Source: a virus. Taken from it: 21,166 nt of DNA. Below, piece after piece: positions 8,170-15,019 of the stretch. The notes beneath the pieces are model-generated. The model saw nothing but the letters and a program-made list of their open reading frames with translations. It did not search any database and was not told the origin of the DNA. The translations under genes were made by a program, and so were the position numbers. Position 1 is the first letter of the stretch. Each line of letters begins with the position of its first letter. The DNA lies in IMG/VR virus record IMGVR_UViG_3300046006_003901, positions 1 to 21,166 of that record. One strand, given 5' to 3'.

Positions 8170-8924
8170 CACCAAAACCAAAGATCGCCTGTGGCTGCTC
8201 CATCAATGTTAGCACCAGCAGATCCTACAATTGCTGGGTCAGCAACGTAAATTTTGCCTGAGTATGGTGTTCTGTCGTCTCCACCAGTTGCAGCAGTTTG
8301 AGAATTAAAGATTTGAAGAGTAGTTCTTGCAGTAGAGGCTGTCTCAGTCGTAGAAGACAGCTGAGCAACGTCTATACTTTTATTTGTGAGTGTTTGTGTG
8401 GTATTAGTTCCAACAAGCTCTGTATTGGCGTCTGGAAGCGTTATAGACCTATCTGCTGTTGGAGTGTTGGGGGCTAAGTTAATTGTAAAAGCATTTCCAG
8501 GAGGAGCAGCAAATTTAATACCAGCATTTGAAATAAGGGCATTTGTTAATGTTTTATTTGATAAAGCTACTGAGTTAATAAGTGTTACCTCTGGAGTCTG
8601 CCAACCCATACCAGTTCCACCACCTCCAGAAAGTGCTGTTAAAACCTGTCCAGAAGTTCCTAAAGAAATTGTTGATAATGTTTCTGCTGCTGTAGAAGAA
8701 ACCAAAGCACCTCTTGCTGCCCATAGCGCCAAAGGAACTGGACTTGCAATATTAGTAATTTGATTTTGTAAATTTGTTAAATGATTAACTATTGATTTTG
8801 TTGAATCAATTCCATCACCATAATGATAAAGTCTAAGGGCTGTTTGAATATTTGCTGTATCAGTTATAGCTGGTATCTTCGTGTTATATGAGGTGTTAGC
8901 ACCTGAAACTATATCTTCTGGCAT
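8169..8924 (-). CDS. Tail-fibre protein with TLTNK repeats
   Basis: A 251-residue fibre protein starting MPEDIVSGANTSYNTK. A helical N-terminal section with TANIQTALRLYHYGDG and HLTNLQNQITNI (residues about 22-60) is followed by PLALWAARGALV, LGTSGQVLTALSGGG and LSNKTLTNALISNAG. It continues with RSITLPDANTELVGTNTT and TQTLTNKSID. The ADRSITLPDA / VGT-TQTLTNK pattern is a classic tail-fibre module of phages from many hosts and forms the trimeric fibre shaft. The C-terminus ends GAATGDLWFW. It is coupled by one-base overlaps to both neighbours (TAATG upstream, TGATG to the micro-ORF downstream). No enzymatic domain is visible. Confidence 0.8.
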   Translation of the reverse strand: MPEDIVSGANTSYNTKIPAITDTANIQTALRLYHYGDGIDSTKSIVNHLTNLQNQITNIASPVPLALWAARGALVSSTAAETLSTISLGTSGQVLTALSGGGGTGMGWQTPEVTLINSVALSNKTLTNALISNAGIKFAAPPGNAFTINLAPNTPTADRSITLPDANTELVGTNTTQTLTNKSIDVAQLSSTTETASTARTTLQIFNSQTAATGGDDRTPYSGKIYVADPAIVGSAGANIDGAATGDLWFW

Positions 8925-9499
8925 TATGACTCTTCTTCTTGTAGGGTACTCTCATATGATATAAAAGTATGAATATTGTGAGGGCCACTCAGGTTAGTCC
9001 AGTTAGTGCCGTCCCACTCAGCAGCCTTAATAATAATTTGAATATATTTTACAGAAGAAACTGTTGCAATGCTGTATGTAAAAGAAGAGGCAATTGGATA
9101 ATCATTTTCAATATTATACCTAATAATAAATTGACCAGCAGTTAGCGTTGTGTCAGTAGTTATTTCTGAAGTTGGAATGCTTAAAGTTGTCTGACCAGTA
9201 GTAAAAGTTTTACTAGTAATTCTTGAGTCTTGCTGTTGATTAAGTCTTAAAACTTGAGCCCATGCTGGTCCACCAATTTCTGGTATATATTGATATAGCC
9301 AACCATCTGAAGATCCTGAGTCAATATAAAGATCATAAAGGTTAACATCTTGAGAAGCTAGAGCTACTGATGCATCACCATTTCCTACCCAAGTTCTGGT
9401 GCCTCTTTCTCCAGTCCTGCCAAAATCTAAAGATACGTCAAGGCTTGTTGGACCACCAAAAATATCTAAATCTTCATTTTGAAATAGGTAGTCTGGCAT
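8924..9499 (-). CDS. Putative tail/baseplate structural protein
   Basis: A 191-residue protein starting MPDYLFQNEDLDIFGGPTSL. The segment FGRTGERGTRTWVGNGDAS (residues about 27-45) followed by DLYIDSGSSDGWLYQY resembles the short collagen-like or 'GERG' leader of phage fibre proteins, which describes question-like scalar fields before a folded region. The second half alternates short beta strands (TTLSIPTSEITTDTTLTAGQ, YIQIIIKAAEWDG). The C-terminus is acidic (STLQEEES). It lies between a BppU-like gene and a TLTNK fibre gene with TAATG overlaps on both sides, which suggests a role in attaching fibres to the baseplate. This is inferred from order, not from a specific family match. Confidence 0.65.
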   Translation of the reverse strand: MPDYLFQNEDLDIFGGPTSLDVSLDFGRTGERGTRTWVGNGDASVALASQDVNLYDLYIDSGSSDGWLYQYIPEIGGPAWAQVLRLNQQQDSRITSKTFTTGQTTLSIPTSEITTDTTLTAGQFIIRYNIENDYPIASSFTYSIATVSSVKYIQIIIKAAEWDGTNWTNLSGPHNIHTFISYESTLQEEES

Positions 9500-9864
9500 T
9501 ATGACCCTGCTATGTCAGAAGTCTGAGTAACATCATTTTCTACAGTAATTGTTCCAGTTAGAAAAGTATAAACTGTAAAGGCGTCTCTAACTTCAATATC
9601 ATAATACCATGTTACACCTGGGGTAAGATCTTCACCAACTGTTGGTGTAATCGTACAAGTGATAATGTCATTTGCTGTATCAACTACTGCCAAGCCTGCA
9701 TAACGTAGTCCACCTGCCCCACGCTGATTGGCTATTGTAAAGGTTGCGCTATCAAGATAGGTGTCTAATGGAAAAGCGTTTCCACTACCATCTTTTGGGC
9801 GGATGATAAACTCAAAGGTATCACCCTTGTAATATCTAAAATTATATGTTCCTGGAAATGCCAT
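9499..9864 (-). CDS. Putative baseplate protein with BppU-like N-terminal fold
   Basis: A 121-residue beta-rich protein starting MAFPGTYNFRYYKGDTFEFI. The pattern Y-x-G-D-T-F-x-F, then a polar strand (RPKDGSGNAFPLDTYLDSAT), then a final strand ITVENDVTQ, resembles the Ig-like N-terminal domain of baseplate upper proteins (BppU_N) and similar small tail proteins. The likeness is from the general pattern, so it is moderate evidence. It is the first gene of its transcription unit. A TGGTAAAAT box ends six bases before the ATG and there is no SD, so it is probably translated from a leaderless mRNA. The stop overlaps the next ATG (TAATG). Confidence 0.65.
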   Translation of the reverse strand: MAFPGTYNFRYYKGDTFEFIIRPKDGSGNAFPLDTYLDSATFTIANQRGAGGLRYAGLAVVDTANDIITCTITPTVGEDLTPGVTWYYDIEVRDAFTVYTFLTGTITVENDVTQTSDIAGS

Positions 9865-9870
9865 AGCTAT

Positions 9871-9879
9871 ATTTTACCA
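9871..9879 (-). promoter_or_regulatory. Extended -10 promoter, leaderless, for the 9499-9864 gene and its operon
   Basis: TGGTAAAAT on the minus strand, with the hexamer at 9876-9871, then six bases (ATAGCT) and the ATG at 9864. No SD fits in that space. It lies in the 60-base gap after the last glycosyltransferase gene, separating cassette and second fibre block. Confidence 0.55.
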
Positions 9880-9924
9880 TACTTTCATAAATTGTGGTTA
9901 AAAGTCTTATTTATACCCTGGCCA

Positions 9925-10920
9925 TTATAGCATCTTTGATACTTTTTTAAGATCTCTTAAAAAGCTTTCTTTGCTTCTGTCCACGTTTGGAATAGCTATA
10001 TATGTATGGTTTTTTAGTACTGAGAAGGTTTTGTAAAAGTTGTGAATCTCCCACTCGTCTCCGCCATCATTTCCACATACTCCAAATTTTATTGGACAAA
10101 CTATTTCTATCAAAGTTTGACCTGGTTTCATAAACATTGAGCTTGTTAGACCTGATCCAGCATACCCAGCAAAAACACTGACTTGGTCAAAAAACTCTAT
10201 TTGTTTCTTAAGGCTGCCAAAAGACTCGCCATTGACCACTTCAAATCCTATAGACTCAAAAAACTTTTCTGCATCCTCTTCATAAGTGTGCCTAGTGTCT
10301 GTGCTATCTTTGTGAACATCCTTTTTTCTAGATAAGAAAACTTTTTTGTTTGGAACAGAGTCTTCTGACAAGCCAGCAAAACCTTTTGCACTTTCGTATA
10401 TAAAATCTAGAGAAATTCCAATATCATGTTGATCAATTACCGTTGAGTTGTTAACTCTAATATAAGTTTCAAATAAATTATTTGCTTTGTTAGCTTGATT
10501 TATAGTCACATAAGAGATTTCTATTTTATCTCTAAAGGTGTCTAAGCAGTAATTTAAAAATGACTCAAACTCTTTAACGGTTGGCTGCTTTTCTTCAAGC
10601 TCTAATAAAACAAGCTCTACTTTTTTAATATTGCTTTTTATACAGTTTTCTAAAAAAACAAAAATGTTTCCAATAAAATCTGGAAAATAATGAAAATAAC
10701 TATTTGGGATTTGAATTAACCCCTTAAAGTTATCGTTTATTACTTCTACAACAGCTTTTTCGTCTACAATGTCTGGGACCTTGGTGTCAAAATAGGAATT
10801 CATAAGTGTGACTTCTTTATTGAAACAATCTTCCGAAAACAATACTTTTTCATTTATGTGAACGGCGAAACTTGTTTTGTCATGAATGTGAAAAAAGTCA
10901 TATTTGTTATTTGTAGTCAT
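9925..10920 (-). CDS. GT61-type glycosyltransferase (paralogue 1)
   Basis: A 331-residue protein whose C-terminal half matches the pattern of GT61 (DUF563) glycosyltransferases: KKVFLSRK at 192-199, then EKFFESIGFEVV, then LKKQIEFFDQVSVFAG, then AGSGLTSSMFMKPGQ at 254-268 followed by TLIEI, and HNFYKTFSVLKNHTY at 293-307. Family members transfer sugars (for example GlcNAc or xylose) from nucleotide donors to glycans or to Ser/Thr. In the usual motif the residue before the GAGL core is often His; here it reads YAGSGL, so donor or acceptor may differ. There is no signal peptide or membrane anchor, so it should act in the cytoplasm. It follows a 51-residue Cys protein after a 24-base gap and has no clear SD. 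It is the last gene of the cassette. Confidence 0.75.
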   Translation of the reverse strand: MTTNNKYDFFHIHDKTSFAVHINEKVLFSEDCFNKEVTLMNSYFDTKVPDIVDEKAVVEVINDNFKGLIQIPNSYFHYFPDFIGNIFVFLENCIKSNIKKVELVLLELEEKQPTVKEFESFLNYCLDTFRDKIEISYVTINQANKANNLFETYIRVNNSTVIDQHDIGISLDFIYESAKGFAGLSEDSVPNKKVFLSRKKDVHKDSTDTRHTYEEDAEKFFESIGFEVVNGESFGSLKKQIEFFDQVSVFAGYAGSGLTSSMFMKPGQTLIEIVCPIKFGVCGNDGGDEWEIHNFYKTFSVLKNHTYIAIPNVDRSKESFLRDLKKVSKML

Positions 10921-10944
10921 TTTATTCTAAACAGCTTTTGCCTG

Positions 10945-11100
10945 TTATGAAAAGCTTGCTCCTTTATGTTCTGGGCCAAATTTTATTTGACAAACGTTAC
11001 AGGTTTTAGACTTAAACCTTGTTACTGGGCATTGAGCTACAGTAAGCTCGTGTCCTTTTAGTTGGCATATTAAGGATTTTACTATTTTAATAATTCTCAT
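10945..11100 (-). CDS. Small Cys-containing protein, possible zinc-binding, unknown function
   Basis: A 51-residue gene that fills most of the gap between the GDPD-like gene and a glycosyltransferase gene. It reads MRIIKIVKSLICQLKGHE, then CPVTRFKSKTCNVCQIKFG and ends GASFS. Cys residues at about 12, 24, 34 and 37 and a His at 17 form a C-x4-H ... C ... C-x2-C layout that could bind zinc, similar to tiny zinc-ribbon proteins seen in phages. The start is supported by a GGTATAAT box six bases before the ATG at 11100, with a TAGACA -35 seventeen bases upstream of the hexamer; no SD is present. Function is unknown. Confidence 0.65.
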   Translation of the reverse strand: MRIIKIVKSLICQLKGHELTVAQCPVTRFKSKTCNVCQIKFGPEHKGASFS

Positions 11101-11106
11101 AATTAT

Positions 11107-11135
11107 ATTATACCTCAAAAAAATCCAGGTGTCTA
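11107..11135 (-). promoter_or_regulatory. Promoter with -35 and -10, leaderless, for the small Cys gene and GT61 paralogue 1
   Basis: On the minus strand TAGACA (11135-11130, one mismatch to TTGACA) is followed by exactly 17 bases and TATAAT (11112-11107). Six bases then lead to the ATG at 11100. It is the most complete sigma-70-type promoter in the window and predicts transcription starting at the ATG. Confidence 0.65.
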
Positions 11136-11139
11136 TAAG

Positions 11140-11580
11140 TTAATCTTGTATAGTTTTTACGTAGTCACTGCATATGCCAAAAGCAACGCAGGGAGATGGT
11201 ACCGCTTCTTGATCCTTGAGAACAAGAATAGACTTATCAGTAATTGGCTTTCCTGGATAGGTCCAGATTAAACCATTGCTTGTTAGGGTGTAGCTATCTT
11301 CTTCATGCCAGAAGTATTTGTAGTTTTCTTTGAGATTGACGAAGTATTCCAGTGCCGCTAGATTTTTGCAATGAATCCAAAGACTGTCTTTATATCTATC
11401 AAGAAAGGTTTTAGATGTGAAATATTGAGGCTCATCATGTCCTAGCCAAAGTTGATTATCTATTAAACGAATATCAACCTCTACGTCAAAGCCTGCATAG
11501 ATTGCTTCTTCAATATAGAGTGGGTGGTTTTCTCTTGGCGATGGGCCTTTAAGGTTTCCTCTGTGAGCTATCTTTAACAT
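11140..11580 (-). CDS. Short GDPD-like (glycerophosphodiester phosphodiesterase fold) protein
   Basis: A 146-residue protein starting MLKIAHRGNLKGPSPRENHP. It keeps the signature residues of the GDPD TIM-barrel family: H6-R7-G8, E17-N18, E34 and D36 in FDVEVDIRL, and H48-D49 in LWLGHDEP. Family enzymes cleave glycerophosphodiesters or act on related phosphodiesters, using a metal bound by the Glu/Asp/His set. It is much shorter than the usual 230-250 residues, so part of the barrel is lacking or minimised. Members of this short type appear near surface-polysaccharide genes. Here it sits among glycosyltransferases, which suggests a job on a glycan or glycerophosphate decoration. It has its own leaderless promoter (TGCTATAAT, six bases before the ATG). 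Activity is not assured. Confidence 0.75.
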   Translation of the reverse strand: MLKIAHRGNLKGPSPRENHPLYIEEAIYAGFDVEVDIRLIDNQLWLGHDEPQYFTSKTFLDRYKDSLWIHCKNLAALEYFVNLKENYKYFWHEEDSYTLTSNGLIWTYPGKPITDKSILVLKDQEAVPSPCVAFGICSDYVKTIQD

Positions 11581-11586
11581 ATTTTA

Positions 11587-11595
11587 ATTATAGCA
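11587..11595 (-). promoter_or_regulatory. Extended -10 promoter, leaderless, for the GDPD-like gene
   Basis: TGCTATAAT on the minus strand, hexamer at 11592-11587, then TAAAAT and the ATG at 11580. The six-base distance leaves no room for a ribosome binding site, so the mRNA should start at the ATG. No convincing -35 was seen. Confidence 0.55.
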
Positions 11596-11613
11596 TTAAC
11601 AATTTTATTTTAA

Positions 11614-12501
11614 CTAAAGCTCTATATTATCAAGCTTGGCTTTAACCAGTTCTGCTTGTTTTTCTGAGTTTAAGACAACAAGATATGTGTGATTTTTTAA
11701 AAGTGCCATTTCCCTATAGTGATCGTGAATGCCATAAATAATATTTTTGGTTTCATGATCAGACATAGTAAAGCCAACCATTACCTCTGTCAATATTTCA
11801 ACGACTTTTTGATTTTCTTGCAAAAAAATCAAACTTGTTAGCCCAGAACCACTTAGCGCTGCCAAAGTTGAGCAAGAATTAAAAAGCTCAAACTGTTCTT
11901 TAAATGTAGGTATATCTTCTGGATAGACTATTTGAAATCCTTTTTCTATAAAATAATTTTCTAAGATTTCTTCATTGTCAACTCTTATATCGTGACTTGA
12001 ATAATTCTTCCTACTAATATATATTTTTTTATTTGGTGTTTCTGTAACCATATTATACTTATTTAAAAGATAATTATATAAAAGTGGAACACCAGTATTA
12101 AGGTCTGCACCATTTATTGGAATAAAGTTTTTTGCATTTAGGTATGTAAATTCAGAGTTGTTTAGTTGCGTATAGCTAATACCACGTTCTTCTAAAAGTT
12201 CTATCAGCAAGTTGTCAAAATTTTCTTCTCCAGATCTCAAGTTAAGATTGCATAAAACAAAATGAAGTCCTTCGTGGCTTACTTCTTCTAGCACCATAAG
12301 GGCTGGCATCATAAGGTTTATAAGAAAATGATGATAGTTTGACTTAGAGTCCATTATTACATATGTTTTATTGTCTTCTAAAAAGTTTATAGAGCTAGGG
12401 CCTTCTGGGGAATAACCTGGTTCAAAATCACAAAACGATCCCAGGGTGTGCAGGTTTATGTTGTGAATCTCATTTACTTTTTCTAGTCTATCGCAAACCA
12501 T
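11614..12501 (-). CDS. GT61-type glycosyltransferase (paralogue 2)
   Basis: A 295-residue protein with the GT61 C-terminal pattern: KKIYISRKNYSSHD at 158-171, ENYFIEKGFQIVYPED, FKEQFELFNSC, LSGSGLTSLIFLQENQKVVE at 216-235, and LLKNHTYLVV near 268-277. It is the shortest and most diverged of the three GT61 copies. The Gly-Gln-Thr of the other two copies after the GSGL motif is replaced by QENQKVV. The ATG at 12501 is preceded by GGAAGGTAGG, though at a longer than usual distance (about 18 bases from GGAAGG), so the exact start is less certain. Upstream lies a hairpin and a promoter. No signal peptide or membrane anchor is visible. It probably transfers a sugar to an unknown acceptor in the same pathway as the other copies. 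Confidence 0.72.
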   Translation of the reverse strand: MVCDRLEKVNEIHNINLHTLGSFCDFEPGYSPEGPSSINFLEDNKTYVIMDSKSNYHHFLINLMMPALMVLEEVSHEGLHFVLCNLNLRSGEENFDNLLIELLEERGISYTQLNNSEFTYLNAKNFIPINGADLNTGVPLLYNYLLNKYNMVTETPNKKIYISRKNYSSHDIRVDNEEILENYFIEKGFQIVYPEDIPTFKEQFELFNSCSTLAALSGSGLTSLIFLQENQKVVEILTEVMVGFTMSDHETKNIIYGIHDHYREMALLKNHTYLVVLNSEKQAELVKAKLDNIEL

Positions 12502-12528
12502 GATGTTTTCGCTAGCCTACCTTCCTAT

Positions 12529-12561
12529 AAAACTAAAGGGCCGTTGTGCCATCTTTAGTTT
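12529..12561 (-). terminator. Hairpin with T-run: probable intrinsic terminator overlapping the next promoter region
   Basis: The minus strand contains AAACTAAAG (12561-12553), then AT, GGC, a six-base loop ACAACG, GCC, and CTTTAGTTT (12538-12530), then TTA. This gives 12 base pairs with a 2-base bulge and a T-rich 3' side. It lies 27 bases past the stop of the HAD/nucleotidyltransferase gene, right for ending that transcript. It directly abuts the downstream TATAAT (12568-12563), so it could also act as an operator or leader structure for the next unit. The stem is AT-rich, so efficiency is uncertain. Confidence 0.5.
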
Positions 12562-12562
12562 A

Positions 12563-12571
12563 ATTATACCA
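12563..12571 (-). promoter_or_regulatory. Extended -10 promoter for GT61 paralogue 2 (leadered)
   Basis: TGGTATAAT on the minus strand, hexamer at 12568-12563. The gene start at 12501 is 61 bases downstream, so a leader of about 55 bases is predicted, unlike the neighbouring leaderless units. The 9-bp inverted repeat that forms the hairpin at 12529-12561 begins two bases after the hexamer. Confidence 0.5.
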
Positions 12572-12587
12572 GCATGTTTGTTATTTT

Positions 12588-13937
12588 TTACAAGACATCG
12601 TTAGATGGCTGTGTCAAAAATTTTTCTAAATCTTCTGGGGTTCCTAGACCATACATAGCATCTACAAATATGGGCAAGATTCTTTTATTATCTTGAATTG
12701 CTTCGTTGTACACTGGACAGATATAGAATTCATTGTTTACCCTGATATTTTTATTAATCATCTGTTCTGCATACTTTACGTAGTCAGAGCCTTTTGTCCA
12801 TCCGTAGATCCCCGTGCTGGCATTATTGCTTATAACTACTTTTTCTGCTACCTCTACAATCCTATTATTTTTAATTTTTGCATAAGACCACTTTTCTTCA
12901 TTAGCTAGAAATAGAGCCATATTTCCATCAGACCCCATCTCAAGTAATTGAGACATAAACTCTGAACTATCCCAATCTAAAAGCTGATCAGAGTTTGCAA
13001 TTATTAGTGGTCTCTGGTTGTCTATATACTGTTTTGACAGCAAGGCTGTTCTAGCTGCCCCGTCAGTTACTCCGTCTACCTGTATGATTTTACATCCTGG
13101 AACAAGTCTTGTAAGAACAACTTCAAGGTTGTATCTTTTATAATGCTCAGCCTGAACAATAAAAATATAGTTTCCAGGGATCTCAATGTTTTCAACCACC
13201 CTTTGAATCATTGGCTTTCCATCAACATCAATTAATGGTTTTGGGTCTTTATATCCAGCATTAAAAAATCTAGAGCCGTTTCCTGCCATTGGTATTAATA
13301 TATTTGGAAAACTGTTAGGTGTCAAAAACTCTATAGCTTTGGATATATAGGATAGCGAAATGTCTTTTCTTTCTGTTACTGGAAACAGCTTTGCCAAAGA
13401 TGCTTTTGCTGCTGCCTGGCCGATTTCGCTGTCTTCAAAGATTATAGTTGTTTCTGCAGAAGATCCTAGCAAAGACATCATTGTTTTATAAATTTCTGGA
13501 TTTGGTTTTGGATTAGAAACATCTTCGTTGCTGAGGGCATAGTCTACAAATTCATAGACCCCTAAACTTTTTAAAGATCCAACAACTGTCTCTCTTATGG
13601 CATTACTTGCAACACCAATCTTTATGCTAAATGACTTTATAAGTTTAAATAAATTTATTAGCCCTTGATCTTTATCAAATACCTGAAACATTCTTGATGA
13701 ATAGATTTGTTTCTTTTCCCATATAACATTATGAAATTCTTTTGGCAAACCCTTAGAGTATGAAAGAATGTCTAGCTTTGCCTTTGTGCTAAGCCCCTCA
13801 TAGGTCAAAGCCTGCTCTTTTTTAGATATTGCATAAGAGCTATCTATTTCAGATAGGGCAAGATTCAGGGCATCAAAGTGAATCTCTTTACTGTCTATCA
13901 GAACACCGTCTAGGTCAAAGATAAAAGCATTATTCAT
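12588..13937 (-). CDS. Fused HAD-family phosphatase and sugar-phosphate nucleotidyltransferase
   Basis: A 449-residue two-domain protein. Residues 1-205 are a HAD hydrolase of the beta-phosphoglucomutase/phosphoglycolate phosphatase class: D8-x-D10 in FDLDGVLIDS (nucleophile and acid/base), S111 in GVASNA, K144 in NPKPNPE, and E168-D169 in FEDSEIG. Residues 211-449 are a nucleotidyltransferase: IPMAGNGSRF (215-224), DPKPLIDVDGKPMIQ (231-245) and NSD (315-317) for metal binding, with GIYGW and FVDAMYGLGTPEDL later. This pair would dephosphorylate or isomerise a sugar phosphate and activate it as an NDP-sugar, the donor for the neighbouring glycosyltransferases. All key residues seem intact. 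I chose the ATG at 13937, which overlaps the upstream stop by eight bases; a longer frame reaches 13979 but adds a tail foreign to HAD proteins. The exact sugar is unknown. Confidence 0.82.
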   Translation of the reverse strand: MNNAFIFDLDGVLIDSKEIHFDALNLALSEIDSSYAISKKEQALTYEGLSTKAKLDILSYSKGLPKEFHNVIWEKKQIYSSRMFQVFDKDQGLINLFKLIKSFSIKIGVASNAIRETVVGSLKSLGVYEFVDYALSNEDVSNPKPNPEIYKTMMSLLGSSAETTIIFEDSEIGQAAAKASLAKLFPVTERKDISLSYISKAIEFLTPNSFPNILIPMAGNGSRFFNAGYKDPKPLIDVDGKPMIQRVVENIEIPGNYIFIVQAEHYKRYNLEVVLTRLVPGCKIIQVDGVTDGAARTALLSKQYIDNQRPLIIANSDQLLDWDSSEFMSQLLEMGSDGNMALFLANEEKWSYAKIKNNRIVEVAEKVVISNNASTGIYGWTKGSDYVKYAEQMINKNIRVNNEFYICPVYNEAIQDNKRILPIFVDAMYGLGTPEDLEKFLTQPSNDVL

Positions 13938-15018
13938 CTGACCTATCCAAAAATGTTTTAATTCTGTGATCTTTTTCAATTTTGTCGTTCAAAACCTCAA
14001 AACTTCTTTCATTATTATGAATTCCAAAATAAGTGTGATCTTTGTAAAATGCTAAATTTTTGTAAAAATTATGAAGCTCTTGTGTGTAATAGGGATCTGT
14101 TATATCTTTTGGACGTCCAGGAACTCCAACTGGAACTACGAGTGGCGTAATAATTTCAATAAGTGTCTGTCCTGGTTGCATAAAAGCTGCATTAGCTAAA
14201 CCTGATCCAGTTATTGACGCCAAAACTTTTGTTTCATAAAAAAGATCTAGCTGTTCTTGAAAAGATTCAAGCTCTTCTGTTTTAACAATTTCGTAACCCA
14301 TGGACGCAAACAGATTGTCTAGTTTTTCGTGATCATCCATTCTATCGTCGTTAGAATAAGATAATGTTGGTGCGTCATAGTCTCTTCCAGTTGTTAAAGA
14401 TCTACTAATAAAAACTTTTCTGGTAGGCTTAGCTTTTGGGTTAGAAAGTCTAATTTTAAAGAAGTCATAAACTAGGCTTGCTTTTCTAATTGACTCAAGA
14501 TCGTATTTTACTACCCTAAAATTATTCATATAAATAATGTCATGTTTTTTTAAACTAACAATTCTATATTTTATTTTTTTTATCTTTAAGGTTTCTAAAA
14601 AATATAGAAATACGTTATGATACATAAAGCCTTGGGCGGGGTCTTGTTTAAGTGATTCATTCGTTTCGCTAACGTCAATAATTAGTTCATGTTTTGGATA
14701 TGACTCTATTGCATAGATTACTTCTGATATATTGTCTAACAATGAATGATAAAAACTATTTACCATAGATATAACTAGCTTGTTTTTATTGCTTAAGATA
14801 TTTAAAGTTTTTTTGGAGCTTGAGTCTATATACCCAGAAATCATGTTTATATCTGGCATAAAATAAAAAAGGTCATCACTTGTTTCAGCAACAACGTTTC
14901 TTATTGTATAAACTCCCTCAAAATAGTCTAGCCTGTCGTACTGTTCCATATCGGACATTTCTATGGTTTTAACAATATTGCTTCTTTTTCTTAAGAAAAA
15001 ACTTAGAGGGTGTTTCAT
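13930..15018 (-). CDS. GT61-type glycosyltransferase (paralogue 3)
   Basis: A 362-residue protein, the longest GT61 copy. The C-terminal half has KVFISRSLTTGRD at 201-213, EKLDNLFASMGYEIV, FQEQLDLFYETKVLASITG, GSGLANAAFMQPGQTLIEI at 271-289 and HNFYKNLAFYKDHTY at 316-330. It shares the last two blocks closely with paralogue 1 (HNFYK and HTY match). The N-terminal half (residues 1-180) is variable and likely binds the acceptor. The N-terminus MKHPLSFFLRKRSN is basic and slightly hydrophobic but too short for a clear anchor. The start is one base after the preceding stop. It is followed by the HAD/nucleotidyltransferase gene with an eight-base overlap, so donor synthesis and transfer are translated together. 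Confidence 0.77.
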   Translation of the reverse strand: MKHPLSFFLRKRSNIVKTIEMSDMEQYDRLDYFEGVYTIRNVVAETSDDLFYFMPDINMISGYIDSSSKKTLNILSNKNKLVISMVNSFYHSLLDNISEVIYAIESYPKHELIIDVSETNESLKQDPAQGFMYHNVFLYFLETLKIKKIKYRIVSLKKHDIIYMNNFRVVKYDLESIRKASLVYDFFKIRLSNPKAKPTRKVFISRSLTTGRDYDAPTLSYSNDDRMDDHEKLDNLFASMGYEIVKTEELESFQEQLDLFYETKVLASITGSGLANAAFMQPGQTLIEIITPLVVPVGVPGRPKDITDPYYTQELHNFYKNLAFYKDHTYFGIHNNERSFEVLNDKIEKDHRIKTFLDRSDE

Positions 15019-15019
15019 T

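Noticed and set aside
8386-8763. 125-codon open frame on the plus strand
   Set aside because: It is antisense to a TLTNK fibre gene with clear motifs, has no promoter or ribosome site and a Val/Pro/Ala-rich composition typical of a shadow frame.
9928-9936. TGCTATAAT within the end of GT61 paralogue 1
   Set aside because: It is inside coding sequence and over 60 bases from the next start, which already has a closer promoter.
10931-10947. Small hairpin AACAG ... CTGTT before GT61 paralogue 1
   Set aside because: Only five base pairs, no T-run, and likely chance in AT-rich DNA.
12517-12552. 11-codon mini-ORF (MAQRPFSFIGR) just after a promoter
   Set aside because: It lies inside the hairpin at 12529-12561 and its frame is explained by that structure; no independent sign of coding.
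13938-13979. Upstream extension of the HAD/nucleotidyltransferase start
   Set aside because: HAD proteins begin just before the FDLDG motif and the ATG at 13937 fits this; the added residues lie within the GT61 gene.
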